DNA of 64,000 bases from Timema cristinae (Eukaryota > Arthropoda > Insecta > Phasmatodea > Timematidae): NCBI GenBank assembly GCA_039000515.1, contig JBCFYV010000012.1:6716826-6780825 (forward strand). Reading direction: 5' to 3'. The stretch's first letter is position 1. Each line of letters begins with the position of its first letter. This document shows positions 24,535 through 37,560 of the stretch, piece by piece. The position numbers and the translations under genes were made by a program. Below the pieces are notes generated by a model, which saw nothing but the letters and a program-made list of their open reading frames with translations, was not told the origin of the DNA and ran no database searches.

Positions 24535-25010
24535 ACGTGTTACTACCCGTCCAGGCTATATTTCGTAGATGGGACAAGGATAATGAAGGTGGGGAAGGTC
24601 AACCATGTAAGACTATGTAAATGTGAACTAGTTTAAAAATTTTACCTATAGTAATTAAATCATTATTTTAAATGATTAGGTCTATATATTAAAACAATCT
24701 GTTTTAATATAAAATTAAATTAGTAAAACTTACAAATAATAATTTTAATATCCTTAGTTAAATTAGCTAATTTCAAGTCTATAAGATATTAATACAAATA
24801 ATAAGTATAATAGTTAAATTAGCTAATTTCAAGTCTATAAGATATTAATACAAATAATAAGTATAAATATATAATACAAGTGAATAAAGGTGGGAGATAA
24901 TTTAAAGGAAATCTCGCTCAATACATCAAGCTGGAATTTGAACCATGAACTCCTCTTCCTCGGAAACCCCGACTATAGCCCAATTGTTTACGCAGAATCA
25001 TCTAGAAGGT
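24535..25010 (-). mobile_element. SINE-A, reverse, split by about 250 bp
   Basis: The tail side GTGTTACTACCCGTCCAGGC lies at about 24538. The tRNA head side (GGAATTTGAACCATGAACTC, then CTATAGCCCAATTGTTT) lies at about 24930-25000. AT-rich DNA containing a 56-bp duplication separates them. Confidence 0.5.
24755..24866. repeat. Exact 56-bp tandem duplication
   Basis: Units 24755-24810 and 24811-24866 are identical. Each starts TAGTTAAATTAGCTAATTTC and ends AATAATAAGTATAA. Confidence 0.97.
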
Positions 25011-25164
25011 TTTTTTTACTATCAGAATATAAAATTTGATATTAAAAGGAATACACCACACATTAAATGTGCTCTTAAAATGTTGAGTTGGTAGAAAAAG
25101 GTACATAAATAAAGATAATAGCTTTAATATATTCACACACACCTCCCACATAGAAGAATACATT

Positions 25165-25178
25165 TCTGAGTGCGCCAC
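25165..25178 (-). repeat. hAT-type end (solo)
   Basis: GTGCGCCACTG is the reverse complement of the CAGTGGCGCAC end found at 52517. No partner end is visible. Confidence 0.35.
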
Positions 25179-25199
25179 TGTACCTCACTGATTAACTGT

Positions 25200-25790
25200 C
25201 CTCTTTGTATTTAGACTAACATACTTTTCTTAAAATCAAAATTTATCGCTTCAACATCTATATCGTTCGTATCTACCAAGGTAGTAGTAAACCAGGCCAA
25301 GACCCCCGTAACCAGGCTTAGCTAAATCACTAAACGTAGTCCGATTTTTTTTAGAAAAGTTTGGGGGAGGAAAAGGGAGGGTGGAGGTCACATCTCCCAT
25401 TTGTCTAGCAGCTTCCTCTTCGACACACCAATACAACCAAATTCCTAACAAGACAACAGATCCAGTTTAAGTTTTATTTTTATTTGTGTTGGGTTCCATT
25501 AAATGTTCGCACAACATTAACGCCAGTAACTTCCTGTATTCGCTTCACAACGTGGCGGGTGAACTAAAAGAACAGCTTTATTACCCCTAGATCACGCTGA
25601 AACTGACGCAATCAAACTGTTATCTGTATCTTTTACTCCATCTGAAGCAACAGCCCATGAGTGGATTTTTAACAGGACACATCGCCCACTCTTTGGAGTC
25701 GACCAATAGCTTCCTGTCACCGTTACGTCATTATATACAAAGGTGTTACAGTTTGCATAGGGTTGCCCCGAGGTGTTTTCGAATTGAATA
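25200..25790. other. No gene recognised
   Basis: Two minus-strand ORFs of 66 and 78 codons lie here, without recognisable domains. Confidence 0.4.
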
Positions 25791-25794
25791 TTTA

Positions 25795-26680
25795 ACCCTA
25801 AAATTATGAGTAGTTTACTTAAGGGCAAAAAGAGAAAAAGTCGATTTTCTCAAAATTGGCTTTAATGATTTCGATTAAAGTGCATTTATTGACATTTATA
25901 AATATTCCAATCAAAATAGCTACTCTCAATATTTCAGCAAAATGACTTTAAGGGCTCCGGTCTGATGCGTAAATGATCATTTTGTATCATATCTCCGAAA
26001 CTATTTGAGAAATGAAATTACTTATCATTACAAATATGTAGATCTATTTATGATACAAATATTTTAATAGAAGCATATTCAAACTATACGCATATATATA
26101 TATATACTTTTCGAACACTAAAGGTAAAGTATTGCGACCGTAAATAAACCTAACCTGAAATGTTGATGGATGTCGACGTCTCATGACCCCTCGAACCCTA
26201 AAAAGTGGTATTTGCAATACCGTCTGTCTGTGTGTCTGTTTAGATTTAAAGTTAATAGTAGTTTAGTAAAGGTCAAAAAGAGAACAAAATAGATTTTCTA
26301 GAAATCGACTCTAATGATTTTGATTAAAATTCATATCTTGGCGTTGATTAAGATTATAAATAAACTGGCTAATTTCATTTTCCCGTGAAAATTACTTTAA
26401 GGGAACTTTACAAAAGCTAAAATTTCCTTATCTCCGCAACTATTGAGATACTAAATAACTTATCATTGGAAAATCGTAGTACTAATAAAAAAATGTATAT
26501 GGAATATATTTTTATAAAAGCAATAGTTTCTTAGATATTGGCAAATATATTAATGCAATTTTGTGAGCTTTAGTTGTAAATAAATACTACTTAAGTTTTA
26601 ACGCAATAATTATCCAATGCCATAGAGTAATTAAATATAAGTAGGTCTCTCAAAAAGTTTATGTTAGTTTTCGTTAAATC
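25795..26680. repeat. Diverged direct duplication, spacing about 440-450 bp
   Basis: Two AT-rich blocks share a series of words. TAGTAGTTT-like text plus TCAAAAAGAGA or GCAAAAAGAGA occurs near 25810 and 26258. ATCTCCG-AACTATT occurs near 25991 and 26430, and ACTTATCATT follows each. The family may be related to the AT-rich repeats at 39060 and 56540. Confidence 0.6.
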
Positions 26681-27440
26681 TCTCAGGAAAAATGTTTGTA
26701 CAACAATGATCTATCTCCTTCATTTTAGGCTCAATAGTCAATATTTACATTTTTTATTGGTTAAAATTTATAAATGAGGATTTTAATAGCAATGTGATGA
26801 CATGAAGATGTGCAACACCTAATAAAATTGCGAAAATTTTAACCGGAAGTCGAAATTTTAATACGAAGTGTTGACCCTTAGAGACCCAATATTAATCTTT
26901 TTTATCGGTCCAAACCTACAATTGAGGACATTAATTAGTTAAAAATAAAATTATAAAATTTAAAACCGCGACTCAAAAAATGCTTTACATAAGGATAGTG
27001 CAATTTATTCTTGGGTTTACTAATGTATATTATTTTTATTCACATATTTTACTAGTATTGAGTAAATATTTCCATTTCTTAACAATAAAGTGAGTAAGTC
27101 CATGTGGAGCTCTGTACCATTTATTTTATTTATTATTATACACAGAGGATATTTCCACAAATTCAAAATATTAAAATAATTATAAAGAAAAACTTCAATT
27201 TATAAAAATACCTTTTATTTCAACGACATTTTGTCAAGTTTTACAAAAATTATTTTAATTTTACATTTTTTTTAAAATAAATGCATTTAATTCCAGGATT
27301 ATCATATAAGCTTTTCAAAAGATAATATTAACATTTAACCTCAGCTGTCCATCATAGCTTTGGTAGTCCGAGGATAATATTGTACAGTTTATTTTATATA
27401 AGAGTCTAGAGTAGAACTGGTCTTTAACTTCGATCGTACC
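26681..27440. other. AT-rich, no gene recognised
   Basis: Low-complexity AT-rich flank leading into the satellite array. Confidence 0.5.
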
Positions 27441-27444
27441 CGCA

Positions 27445-27545
27445 CCCATAACAGTATTCGCTGCTTACGGTAAGGATGCTGTACCAACCGGTGTTGGCAC
27501 ATATTATACAGTATACCATAAGTACAACTGTTCCTCAGTCTAACC
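27445..27545 (+). repeat. Diverged left-edge satellite units
   Basis: GTACCAACCGGTGTTGGCAC and CAGTATACCATAAGTACAAC align with the unit, with many changes. This is as expected where homogenisation is weakest. Confidence 0.7.
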
Positions 27546-30500
27546 CTATTCACTGTTCCTACAAACCAGTATCTCTACTATAGAGACTGGCCAATATACC
27601 ACAAGTACAACAGTTAGTGTCTTACCCTGATAACTGTTCCTACAAACCGGATCTCTACTATAGAGACTGGCCAATATACCACAAGTACAATTGTTGCTGT
27701 CTAACCCTGATCACTGTTCCTAAAAACCGGTATCTCTACTATAGAGACTGGCCAATATACCACAAGTACAACCGTTGCTGTCTAACCTGATCACTGTTCC
27801 TACAAACCAGTATCTCTACTATAGAGACTGGCCAATAGGCTATCCACAAGTACAACCGTTGCTGTCTAACCCTGATCACTGTTCCTAGAAACCAGTATCT
27901 CTAATATAGAGACTGGCCAATATACCACAAGTACAACTGTTGCAGTCTAACCCTGATCACTGTTCCTAGAAACCGGTATCTCTACTATAGAGACTGGCCA
28001 ATATACCACAAGTACAACCGTTGCTGTATAACCCTGATCACTGTTCCTACAAACCGGTCTCTCTACTATAGAGACTGGCCAATATACCACAAGTACAACC
28101 GTTGCTGTCTAACCCTGATCACTGTTCCTAGAAACCGGTATCTCTAATATAGAGACTGGCCAATATACCACAAGTACAACTGTTGCAGTCTAACCCTGAT
28201 CACTGTTCCTACAAACCAGTATCTCTACTATAGAGACTGGCAAATATACCACAAGTACAACCGTTGCTGTCTAACCCTGATAACTGTTCCTAAAAACCGG
28301 TTTCCATACAATAGAGACTGGCCAATATACCACAAATACAACCGTTGCTGTCTTACCCTGATAACAGTTCCTACAAACCGGTATCTCTACTATAGAGACT
28401 GGCCAATATACCACAAGTACAACTGTTGGTGTCTTACCCTGATAACTGTTCCTACAAACCAGTATCTCTACTATAGAGACTGGCCAATATACCACAAGTA
28501 CAATTGTTGCTGTCTAACCCTGATCACTGTTCCTAAAAACCGGTATCTCTACTATAGAGACTGGCCAATATACCACAAGTACAACCGTTGCTGTCTAACC
28601 CTGATCACTGTTCCTACAAACCAGTATCTCTACTATAGAGACTGGCCAATATACCACAAGTACAACCGTTGCTGTCTAACCCTGATCACTGTTCCTAGAA
28701 ACCGGTATCTCTAATATAGAGACTGGCCAATATACCACAAGTACAACTGTTGCAGTCTAACCCTGATCACTGTTCCTACAAACCGGTATCTCTACTATAG
28801 AGACTGGCCAATATACCACAAGTACAACCGTTGCTGTATAACCCTGATCACTGTTCCTACAAACCGGTATCTCTACTATAGAGACTGGCCAATATACCAC
28901 AAGTGCAACCGTTGCTGTCTTACCCTGATCACTGTTACTACAAACCAATAGCTCTACTATAGAGACTGGCCAATATATCACAAGTACAACTGTTGCTGTT
29001 TTTACCCTGATCACTGTTCCTACAAACCAGTATCTCTACTATAGAGACTGGCCAATATACCACAAGTACAACTGTTGCTGTTACACCCTGATCACTGTCC
29101 TACAAACCGGGATCTCTACTATAGAGACTGGCCAATATACCACAAGTATAACCGTTGCTGTCTTACCCTGATCACAATTCCTACAAACCAATATCTCTAC
29201 TATAGAGACTGGCCAATATACCACAAGTACAACCGTTGCTGTCTAACCCTGATCACTGTTCCTAGAAACCGGTATCTCTAATATAGAGACTGGCCAATAT
29301 ACCACAAGTACAACTGTTGCAGTCTAACCCTGATCACTGTTCCTACAAACCAGTATCTCTACTATAGAGACTGGCAAATATACCACAAGTACAACCGTTG
29401 CGTGTCTAACCCTGATAACTGTTCCTAAAAACCGGTTTCTCTACAATAGAGACTGGCCAATATACCACAAATACAACCGTGCTGTCTTACCCTGATAACA
29501 GTTCCTACAAACCGGTATCTCTACTATAGAGACTGGCCAATATACCACAAGTACAACTGTTGGTGTCTTACCCTGATAACTGTTCCTACAAACCAGTATC
29601 TCTACTATAGAGACTGGCCAATATACCACAAGTACAATTGTTGCTGTCTAACCCTGATCACTGTTCCTAAAAACCGGTATCTCTACTATAGAGACTGGCC
29701 AATATACCACAAGTACAACCGTTGCTGTCTAACCCTGATCACTGTTCCTACAAACCAGTATCTCTACTATAGAGACTGGCCAATATACCACAAGTACAAC
29801 CGTTGCTGTCTAACCCTGATCACTGTTCCTAAAACCAGTATCTCTAATATAGAGACTGGCCAATATACCACAAGTACAACCTTGCAGTCTAACCCTGATC
29901 ACTGTTCCTAGAAACCGGTATCTCTACTATAGAGACTGGCCAATATACCACAAGTACAACCGTTGCGTTAACCCTGATCACTGTTCCTACAAACCGGTAT
30001 CTCTACTATAGAGACTGGCCAATATACCACAAGTGCAACCGTTGCTGTCTTACCCTGATCACTGTTACTACAAACCAATGCTCTACTATAGAGACTGGCC
30101 AATATACACAAGTACAACGTTGCTGTTTACCCTGATCACTGTTCCTACAAACCAGTATCTCTACTATAGAGACTGGCCAATATACCACAAGTACAACTGT
30201 TGCTGTTTACCCTGATCACTGTCCTACAAACCGGGATCTCTACTATAGAGACTGGCCAATATACCACAAACAACCGTTGCTGTCTAACCCTGATCACTGT
30301 TCCTACAAACCAGTATCTCTACTATAGAGACTGGCCAATATACCACAAGTACAACCGTTGCTGTCTAACCCTGATCACTGTTCCTAGAAACCGGTATCTC
30401 TAATATAGAGACTGGCCAATATACCACAAGTACAACTCTTGCAGTCTAACCCTGATCACTGTTCCTAGAAACCGGTATCTCTACTATAGAGACTGGCCAA

Positions 30501-31899
30501 TATACCACAAGTACAACCGTTGCTGTATAACCCTGATCACTGTTCCTACAAACCGGTATCTCTACTATAGAGACTGGCCAATATACCACAAGTGCAACCG
30601 TTGCTGTCTTACCCTGATCACTGTTACTACAAACCAATAGCTCTACTATAGAGACTGGCCAATATATCACAAGTACAACTGTTGCTGTTTTACCCTGATC
30701 ACTGTTCCTACAAACCAGTATCTCTACTATAGAGACTGGCCAATATACCACAAGTACAACTGTTGCTGTTTCACCCTGATCACTGTCCTACAAACCGGAT
30801 CTCTACTATAGAGACTGGCCAATATACCACAATACAACCGTTGCTGTCTAACCCTGATCACTGTTCCTACAAACCAATAGCTCTACTATAGAGACTGGCA
30901 ATATACCACAAGTACAACCGTTGCTTTTAACCCTGATCAATGTTCCTACAAACAGTATATCTAAAATAGAGAATGGCCAATATACCACAAGTACAACCGT
31001 TGCTGTCTAACCCTGATCACTGTTCCTAAAAACCGGTATTTCTACTATAGAAACTGGCCAATATACCACAAGTACAACCGTTGCTGTCTAACCCTGATAA
31101 CTGTTCCTAAAAACCGGTTTCCATAAAATAGAGACTGGCCAATATACCACAAATACAACCGTTGCTGTCTTACCCTGATAACAGTTCCTACAAACCGGTA
31201 TCTCTACTATAGAGACTGGCCAATATACCACAAGTAAAACTGTTGTGTCTTACCTGATAACTGTTCCTACAAACCAGTATCTCTACTATAGAGACTGGCC
31301 AATATACCACAAGTACAATTGTTGCTGTCTAACCCTGATCACTGTTCCTAAAAACCGTATCTCTACTATAGAGACTGGCCAATATACCACAAGTACAACC
31401 GTTGCTGTCTAACCCTGATCACTGTTCCTACAAACCAGTATCTCTACTATAGAGACTGGCCAATATACCACAAGTACAACCGTTGCTGTCTAACCCTGAT
31501 CACTGTTCCTAGAAACGGTATCTCTAATATAGAGACTGCCAATATACCACAAGTACAACTGTTGCAGTCTAACCCTGATCACTGTTCCTACAAACCGGTA
31601 TCTCTACTATAGAGACTGGCCAATATACCACAAGTACAACCGTTGCTGTATAACCCTGATCACTGTTCCTACAAACCGGTATCTCTACTATAGAGACTGG
31701 CCAATATACCACAAGTGCAACCGTTGCTGTCTTACCTGATCACTGTTACTACAAACCAATAGCTCTACTATAGAGACTGGCCAATATATCACAAGTACAA
31801 CTGTTGCTGTTTTACCCTGATCACTTTTTCCTACAAACCAGTATCTCTACTATAGAGACTGGCCAATATACCACAAGTACAACTGTTGCTGTTTCCACC

Positions 31900-32885
31900 C
31901 TGATCACTGTCCTACAAACCGGGATCTCTACTATAGAGACTGGCCAATATACCACAAGTACAACTGTTGCTGTCTTACCCTGATCACTATTCCTACAAAC
32001 CGGTATCTCTACTATAGAGACTGGCCAATATACCACAAATACAACCGTTGCTGTCTAACCCTGATCACTGTTCCTACAAACCAATAGCTCTACTATATGA
32101 GACTGGCCAATATACCACAAGTACAACCGTTGCTTTCTAACCCTGATCAATGTTCCTACAAACCAGTATATCTAAAATAGAGAATGGCCAATATACCACA
32201 AGTACAACCGTTGCTGTCTAACCCTGATCACTGTTCCTAAAAACCGGTATCTCTACTATAGAAACTGGCCAATATACCATAAATACAACTGTTTCTGTCT
32301 TACCCTGATCACTGTTCATACAAAACCGGTATCTATACTATAGAGACTGGCCAATATAAAACATATACAACCAAGGCTAACTAACCCTGATCACTGTTCC
32401 TACAAACCATTATCTCTACTATAGAGACTGGCCAATATACCACAAGTAAAACCATTCCTGTATTACCCTGACACTGTTCCTAAAAACCGGTATCTCTACT
32501 ATAGAGACTGGCCAATATACCACAAATATAACCGTTGCTGTCTTACCCTGATCACAATTCCTACAAACCAATATCTCTTACTATAGAGACTGGCCAATAT
32601 ACCACAAGTACAACCGTTGCTGTCTAACCCTGATCACTGTTCCTAGAAACCGGTATCTCTAATATAGAGACTGGCCAATATACCACAAGTACAACTGTTG
32701 CAGTCTAACCCTGATCACTGTTCCTACAAACCAGTATCTCTACTATAGAGACTGGCAAATATACCACAAGTACAACCGTTGCTGTCTAAACCCTGATAAC
32801 TGTTCCTAAAAACCGGTTTCTCTACAATAGAGACTGGCCAATATACCACAAATACAACCGTGCTGTCTTACCCTGATAACAGTTC
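31900..32885 (+). repeat. Higher-order satellite block, copy 1
   Basis: It carries private variants in fixed order: CATAAATACAACTGTTTCTG, AATATAAAACATA followed by CAACCAAGGCTAAC, ACAAACCATTATC and AAAACCATTC. The same order recurs about 2470 bp downstream. Confidence 0.8.
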
Positions 32886-34369
32886 CTACAAACAACCAAT
32901 AGCTCTACTATAGAGACTGGCCAATATACCACAAGTACAACCGTTGCTTTCTAACTCTGATCAATGTTCCTACAAACCAGTATATCTAAATAGAGAATGG
33001 CAATATACCACAAGTACAACCGTTGCTGTCTAACCCTGATCACTGTTCCTACAAACCAATATCTCTACTATAGAGACTGGCCAATATACCACAAGTACAA
33101 CCGTTGCTGTCTAACCTGATCACTGTTCCTAAAAACCGGTATCTCTATATAGAGACTGGCCAATATACCACAAGTACAACCGTTGCTGTCTAACCCTGAT
33201 CACTGTTCCTACAAACCGGTATCTCTACTATAGAGACTGGCCAATATACAACACAGTACAACCTTGCGTCTAACCCTGATCACTGTTCTAAAACCGGTTA
33301 TCTCTACTATAGAGACTGGCCAATATACCACAATAAACCGTTGCTGTATTACCCTGATACATGTTCCTACAAAACCGGTATCTCTACTATAGAGACTGGC
33401 CAATATACCACAAGTCAACCGTTGCTGTCTTACCTGATCACTGTTCCTACAAACCAATATCTCTATATAGAGACTGGCCAATATACACAAGTACAACTGT
33501 TGCTGTTAACCCTGATCACTGTTCCTAAAAACCGGTATCTCTACTATAGAGACTGGCCAATATACCACAAGTACAACGTTGCATGTCTAACCCTGATCAC
33601 TGTTCCTACAAACCAGTATCTCTACTATAGAGATGGCCAATATACCACAAGTACAACCGTTGCTGTCTAACCCTGATACTGTTCCTAAAACCGTATCTCT
33701 ACATAGAGACTGGCCAATATACCACAAGTACAACGTTGCTGTCTAACCTGATCACTGTTCCTACAAACCGGTATCTCTATATAGAGACTGGCCAATATAC
33801 CACAAGTACAACGTTGCTGTCTAACCCTGATCACTGTTCCTAAACCGGTATCTCTACTATAGAGACTGGCCAATTACCAAAGTACAACTGTTGCTGTCTT
33901 ACCCTGATCACTGTTCCTACAAACCAGTATCTCTACTATAGAGACGGCCAATATACCACAAGTACAACCATGCTGTCTAACCCTGATCACTGTTCCTACA
34001 AACCAGTATCTCTACTATAGAGACTGGCAATATACCACAAGTAAAACCATTGCTGTCTAACCCTGATCACTGTTCCTAAAACCGGTATCTCTACTATAGA
34101 GACTGGCCAATATACCACAAGTACAACCGTTGCTGTCTAACCCTGATCACTGTTCCTACAAACCAGTATCTCTACTATAGAGACTGGCCAATATACCACA
34201 AGTACAACCGTTGCTGTCTTAACCCTGATCACTGTTCTACAACCGTATCTCTACTATAGAGACTGGCCAATATACACAAGTACAACGTTGCTGTCTTACC
34301 CTGATCACTGTTCTACAAACATATCTCTACTATAGAGACTGGCCAATATACCACAAGTACAACTGTTGC

Positions 34370-35345
34370 TGTTTCTACCCTGATCACTGTTCCTACAAAC
34401 CGGTATCTCTACTATAGAGACTGGCCAATATACCACAATACAACGTTGCTGTCTTACCCTGATCACTAGTTCCTACAAACCGGTATCTCTACTATAGAGA
34501 CTGGCCAATATACCACAAATACAACCGTTGCTGTCTAACCCTGATCACTGTTCCTACAAACCATATCCTACTATAGAGACTGGCCAATATACCACAAGTA
34601 CAACCGTTGCTTTCTAACCCTGATCAATGTTCCTACAAACCAGTATTCTAAAATAGAGAATGGCCAATATACCACAAGTACAACCGTTGCTGTCTAACCC
34701 TGATCACTGTTCCTAAAAACCGGTATCTCTACTATAGAACTGGCCAATATACCATAAATACAACTGTTTCTGTCTTACCCTGATCACTGTTCATACAAAC
34801 CGGTATCTATACTATAGAGACTGGCCAATATAAAACATACAACCAAGGCTAACTAACCCTGATCACTGTTCCTACAAACCATTATCTCTACTATAGAGAC
34901 TGGCCAATATACCACAAGTAAAACCATTCTGTATTACCCTGATCACTGTTCCTAAAAACCGGTATCTCTACTATAGAGACTGGCCAATATACCACAAATA
35001 TAACCGTTGCTGTCTTACCCTGATCACATTCCTACAAACCAATATCTCTACTATAGAGACTGCCAATATACCACAAGTACAACCGTTGCTGTCTAACCCT
35101 GATCACTGTTCCTAGAAACCGGTATCTCTTAATATAGAGACTGGCCAATATACCACAAGTACAACTGTTGCAGTCTAACCCTGATCACTGTTCCTACAAA
35201 CCAGTATCTCTACTATAGAGACTGGCAAATATACCCAAGTACAACCGTTGCTGTCTAACCCTGATAACTGTTCCTAAAAACCGGTTTCTCTACAATAGAG
35301 ACTGGCCAATATACCACAAATACAACCGTGCTGTCTTACCCTGAT
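34370..35345 (+). repeat. Higher-order satellite block, copy 2
   Basis: Same private-variant order as 31900-32885 with few substitutions and several one-base indels, showing block duplication inside the array. Confidence 0.8.
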
Positions 35346-37560
35346 AACAGTTCCTACAAACCGGTATCTCTACTATAGAGACTGGCCAATATACCCAAGT
35401 ACAACTGTTGGTGTCTTACCTGTTAACTGTTCTACAACCAGTATCTTACTATAGAGATGGCCAATATACCACAAGTACAATTGTTGCTGTCTAACCTGAT
35501 CACTGTTCCTAAAAACCGGTATCTCTACTATAGAGACTGGCAATATACCACAAGTACAACCGTTGCTGTCTAACCCTGATCACTGTTCCTACAACCAGTA
35601 TCTCTACTATAGAGACTGCCAATATACCACAAGTACAACCGTTGCTGTCTAACCCTGATCACTGTTCCTAGAAACCGTATCTCTAATATAGAGACTGGCC
35701 AATATACCACAAGTACAACTCTTGCAGTCTAACCCTGATCACTGTTCCTAGAAACCGGTATCTCTACTATAGAGACTGGCCAATATACCACAAATACAAC
35801 CGTTGCTGTCTTACCCTGATCACAGTTACTACAAACCGGTATCTCTACTATAGAGACTGGTCAATATACCACAAGTACAACCGTTGCTGTCTAACACTGA
35901 TCACTGTTCCTACAAACCAGTATATCTACTATAGAGACTTGCCAATATACCTCAAGTACAACCGCTGCTGTCTAACCCTGATCACTGTTCCTAGAATCCG
36001 GTATCTCTACTATAGAGACTGGCCAATATACCACAAGTACAACTGTTGCAGTCTAACCCTGATAACTGTTCCTACAAACCAGTATATCTACTATAGAGAC
36101 TGGCCAATATACCACAAGTACAACCGTTGCTTTCTAACCCTGATCAATATTCCTTCAAACCAGTATATCTACTTTAGAGACTGGCCAATATACCACAAGT
36201 ACAACCGTTGCTGTCTAACCCTGATCACTGTTCCTACAAACCAATAGCTCTACTATAGAGACTGGCCAATATATCACAAGTACAACTGTTGCTGTTTTAC
36301 CCTGATCACTGTTCCTACAAACTATTATCTCTACTATAGAGACTGGCCAATATACCATAAGTACAACCGTTGCTGTCTAACCCTGATCACTGTTCCTACA
36401 AACCATTATTTCTACTATAGAGACTGGCCAATATACCACAAGTACAACCATTGTGTCTAACCCTGATCACTGTTACTACAAACCAGTATCTCTACTTTAG
36501 AGACTGGTCAATATACCACAAGTACAACCGTTGCTGTCTAACACTGATCACTGTTCCTACAAACCGAATCTCTACTATAGAGACTGGCCATTATACCACA
36601 AGTACAACCGTTGCTGTCTAACCCTGATCACTGTTACTACAAACCAGTATCTCTACTATAGAGACTGGTCAATATACCACAAGTACAATCGTTGCTGTCT
36701 AACCCAGATCACTGTTCCTAGAATCCGGTATCTCTACTATAGAGACTGGCCAATATACCACAAGTACAACCATTGGTGTCTAACCCTGATCACTGTTACT
36801 ACAAACCAGTATCTCTACTATAGAGACAGGTCAATATACCACAAGTACAACCATTGCTGTCTAACCCTGCTCACTGTTCCTACAAACCAGTATCTCTACT
36901 ATAGAGACGGACCAATATCCACAAGTGCAACCGTTGCTGTCTTACCCTGATCACTGTTCCTACAAACCAGTATCTCTACTATAGAGACGGACCAATATCC
37001 CACAAGTGCAACCGTTGCTGTCTTACCCTGATCACTGTTCCTACAAAACAATCTCTACTATAGAGACTGGTCAATATACCACAAGTACAACTGTTGCTAA
37101 CTAACCCTGATCACTGTTCCTAAAAACCAGTATCTCTACTATAGAGACTGGCCAATATACCACAAGTACAACCGTTGCTGTCTAACCCTGATCACTGTTC
37201 CTACAACCAGTATCTCTACTATAGAGACAGGTCAATATACCACAAGTACAACCATTGCTGTCTAACCCTGATCACTGTTCCTACAACCAGTATCCCTACT
37301 ATAGAGACAGGTCAATATACCACAAGTAAAACCATTGCTGTCTAACCCTGATCACTGATCCTACAAACTAGTATCTCTACTATAGAGACTGGCCAATATA
37401 CCACAAGTACAACCGTTGCTGTCTAACCCTGATCACTGTTCCTACAACCAGTATCTCTACTATAGAGACAGGTCAATATACCACAAGTACAACCATTGCT
37501 GTCTAACCCTGATCACTGTTCCTACAAACCAGTATCTCTACTATAGAGACTGTCTTGCCG

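Larger units (their letters stand above)
27445..37560 (+). repeat. 81-bp satellite array, about 120 copies
   Basis: Tandem units of 81 bp run head to tail for about 10 kb. A typical unit contains CCTACAAACCAGTATCTC, TACTATAGAGACTGGCC, AATATACCACAAGTACAACC and GTTGCTGTCTAACCCTGATC. Variants include CCGGT for CCAGT, GTTGCAGTC, CTAATATAGAG and TTCCATACAATAG. Edge units are diverged on both sides. Because 81 is 27 codons, one forward frame (YYRDWPIYHKYN and onward) stays open through consensus units and gives ORFs up to 139 codons. Minus-strand frames are open only through units with CTTACCC. I treat those ORFs as by-products of the period, not genes, because indels break them repeatedly. Confidence 0.97.

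Noticed and set aside
28271..33873. Minus-strand ORFs in the satellite (VYWPVSIVEI repeats)
   Set aside because: They are open only through units with the CTTACCC variant; the common CTAACCC unit puts a stop in this frame. They follow from the repeat.
27445..37560. CRISPR array
   Set aside because: Units are contiguous 81-bp tandem repeats without unique spacers, in a eukaryotic context.
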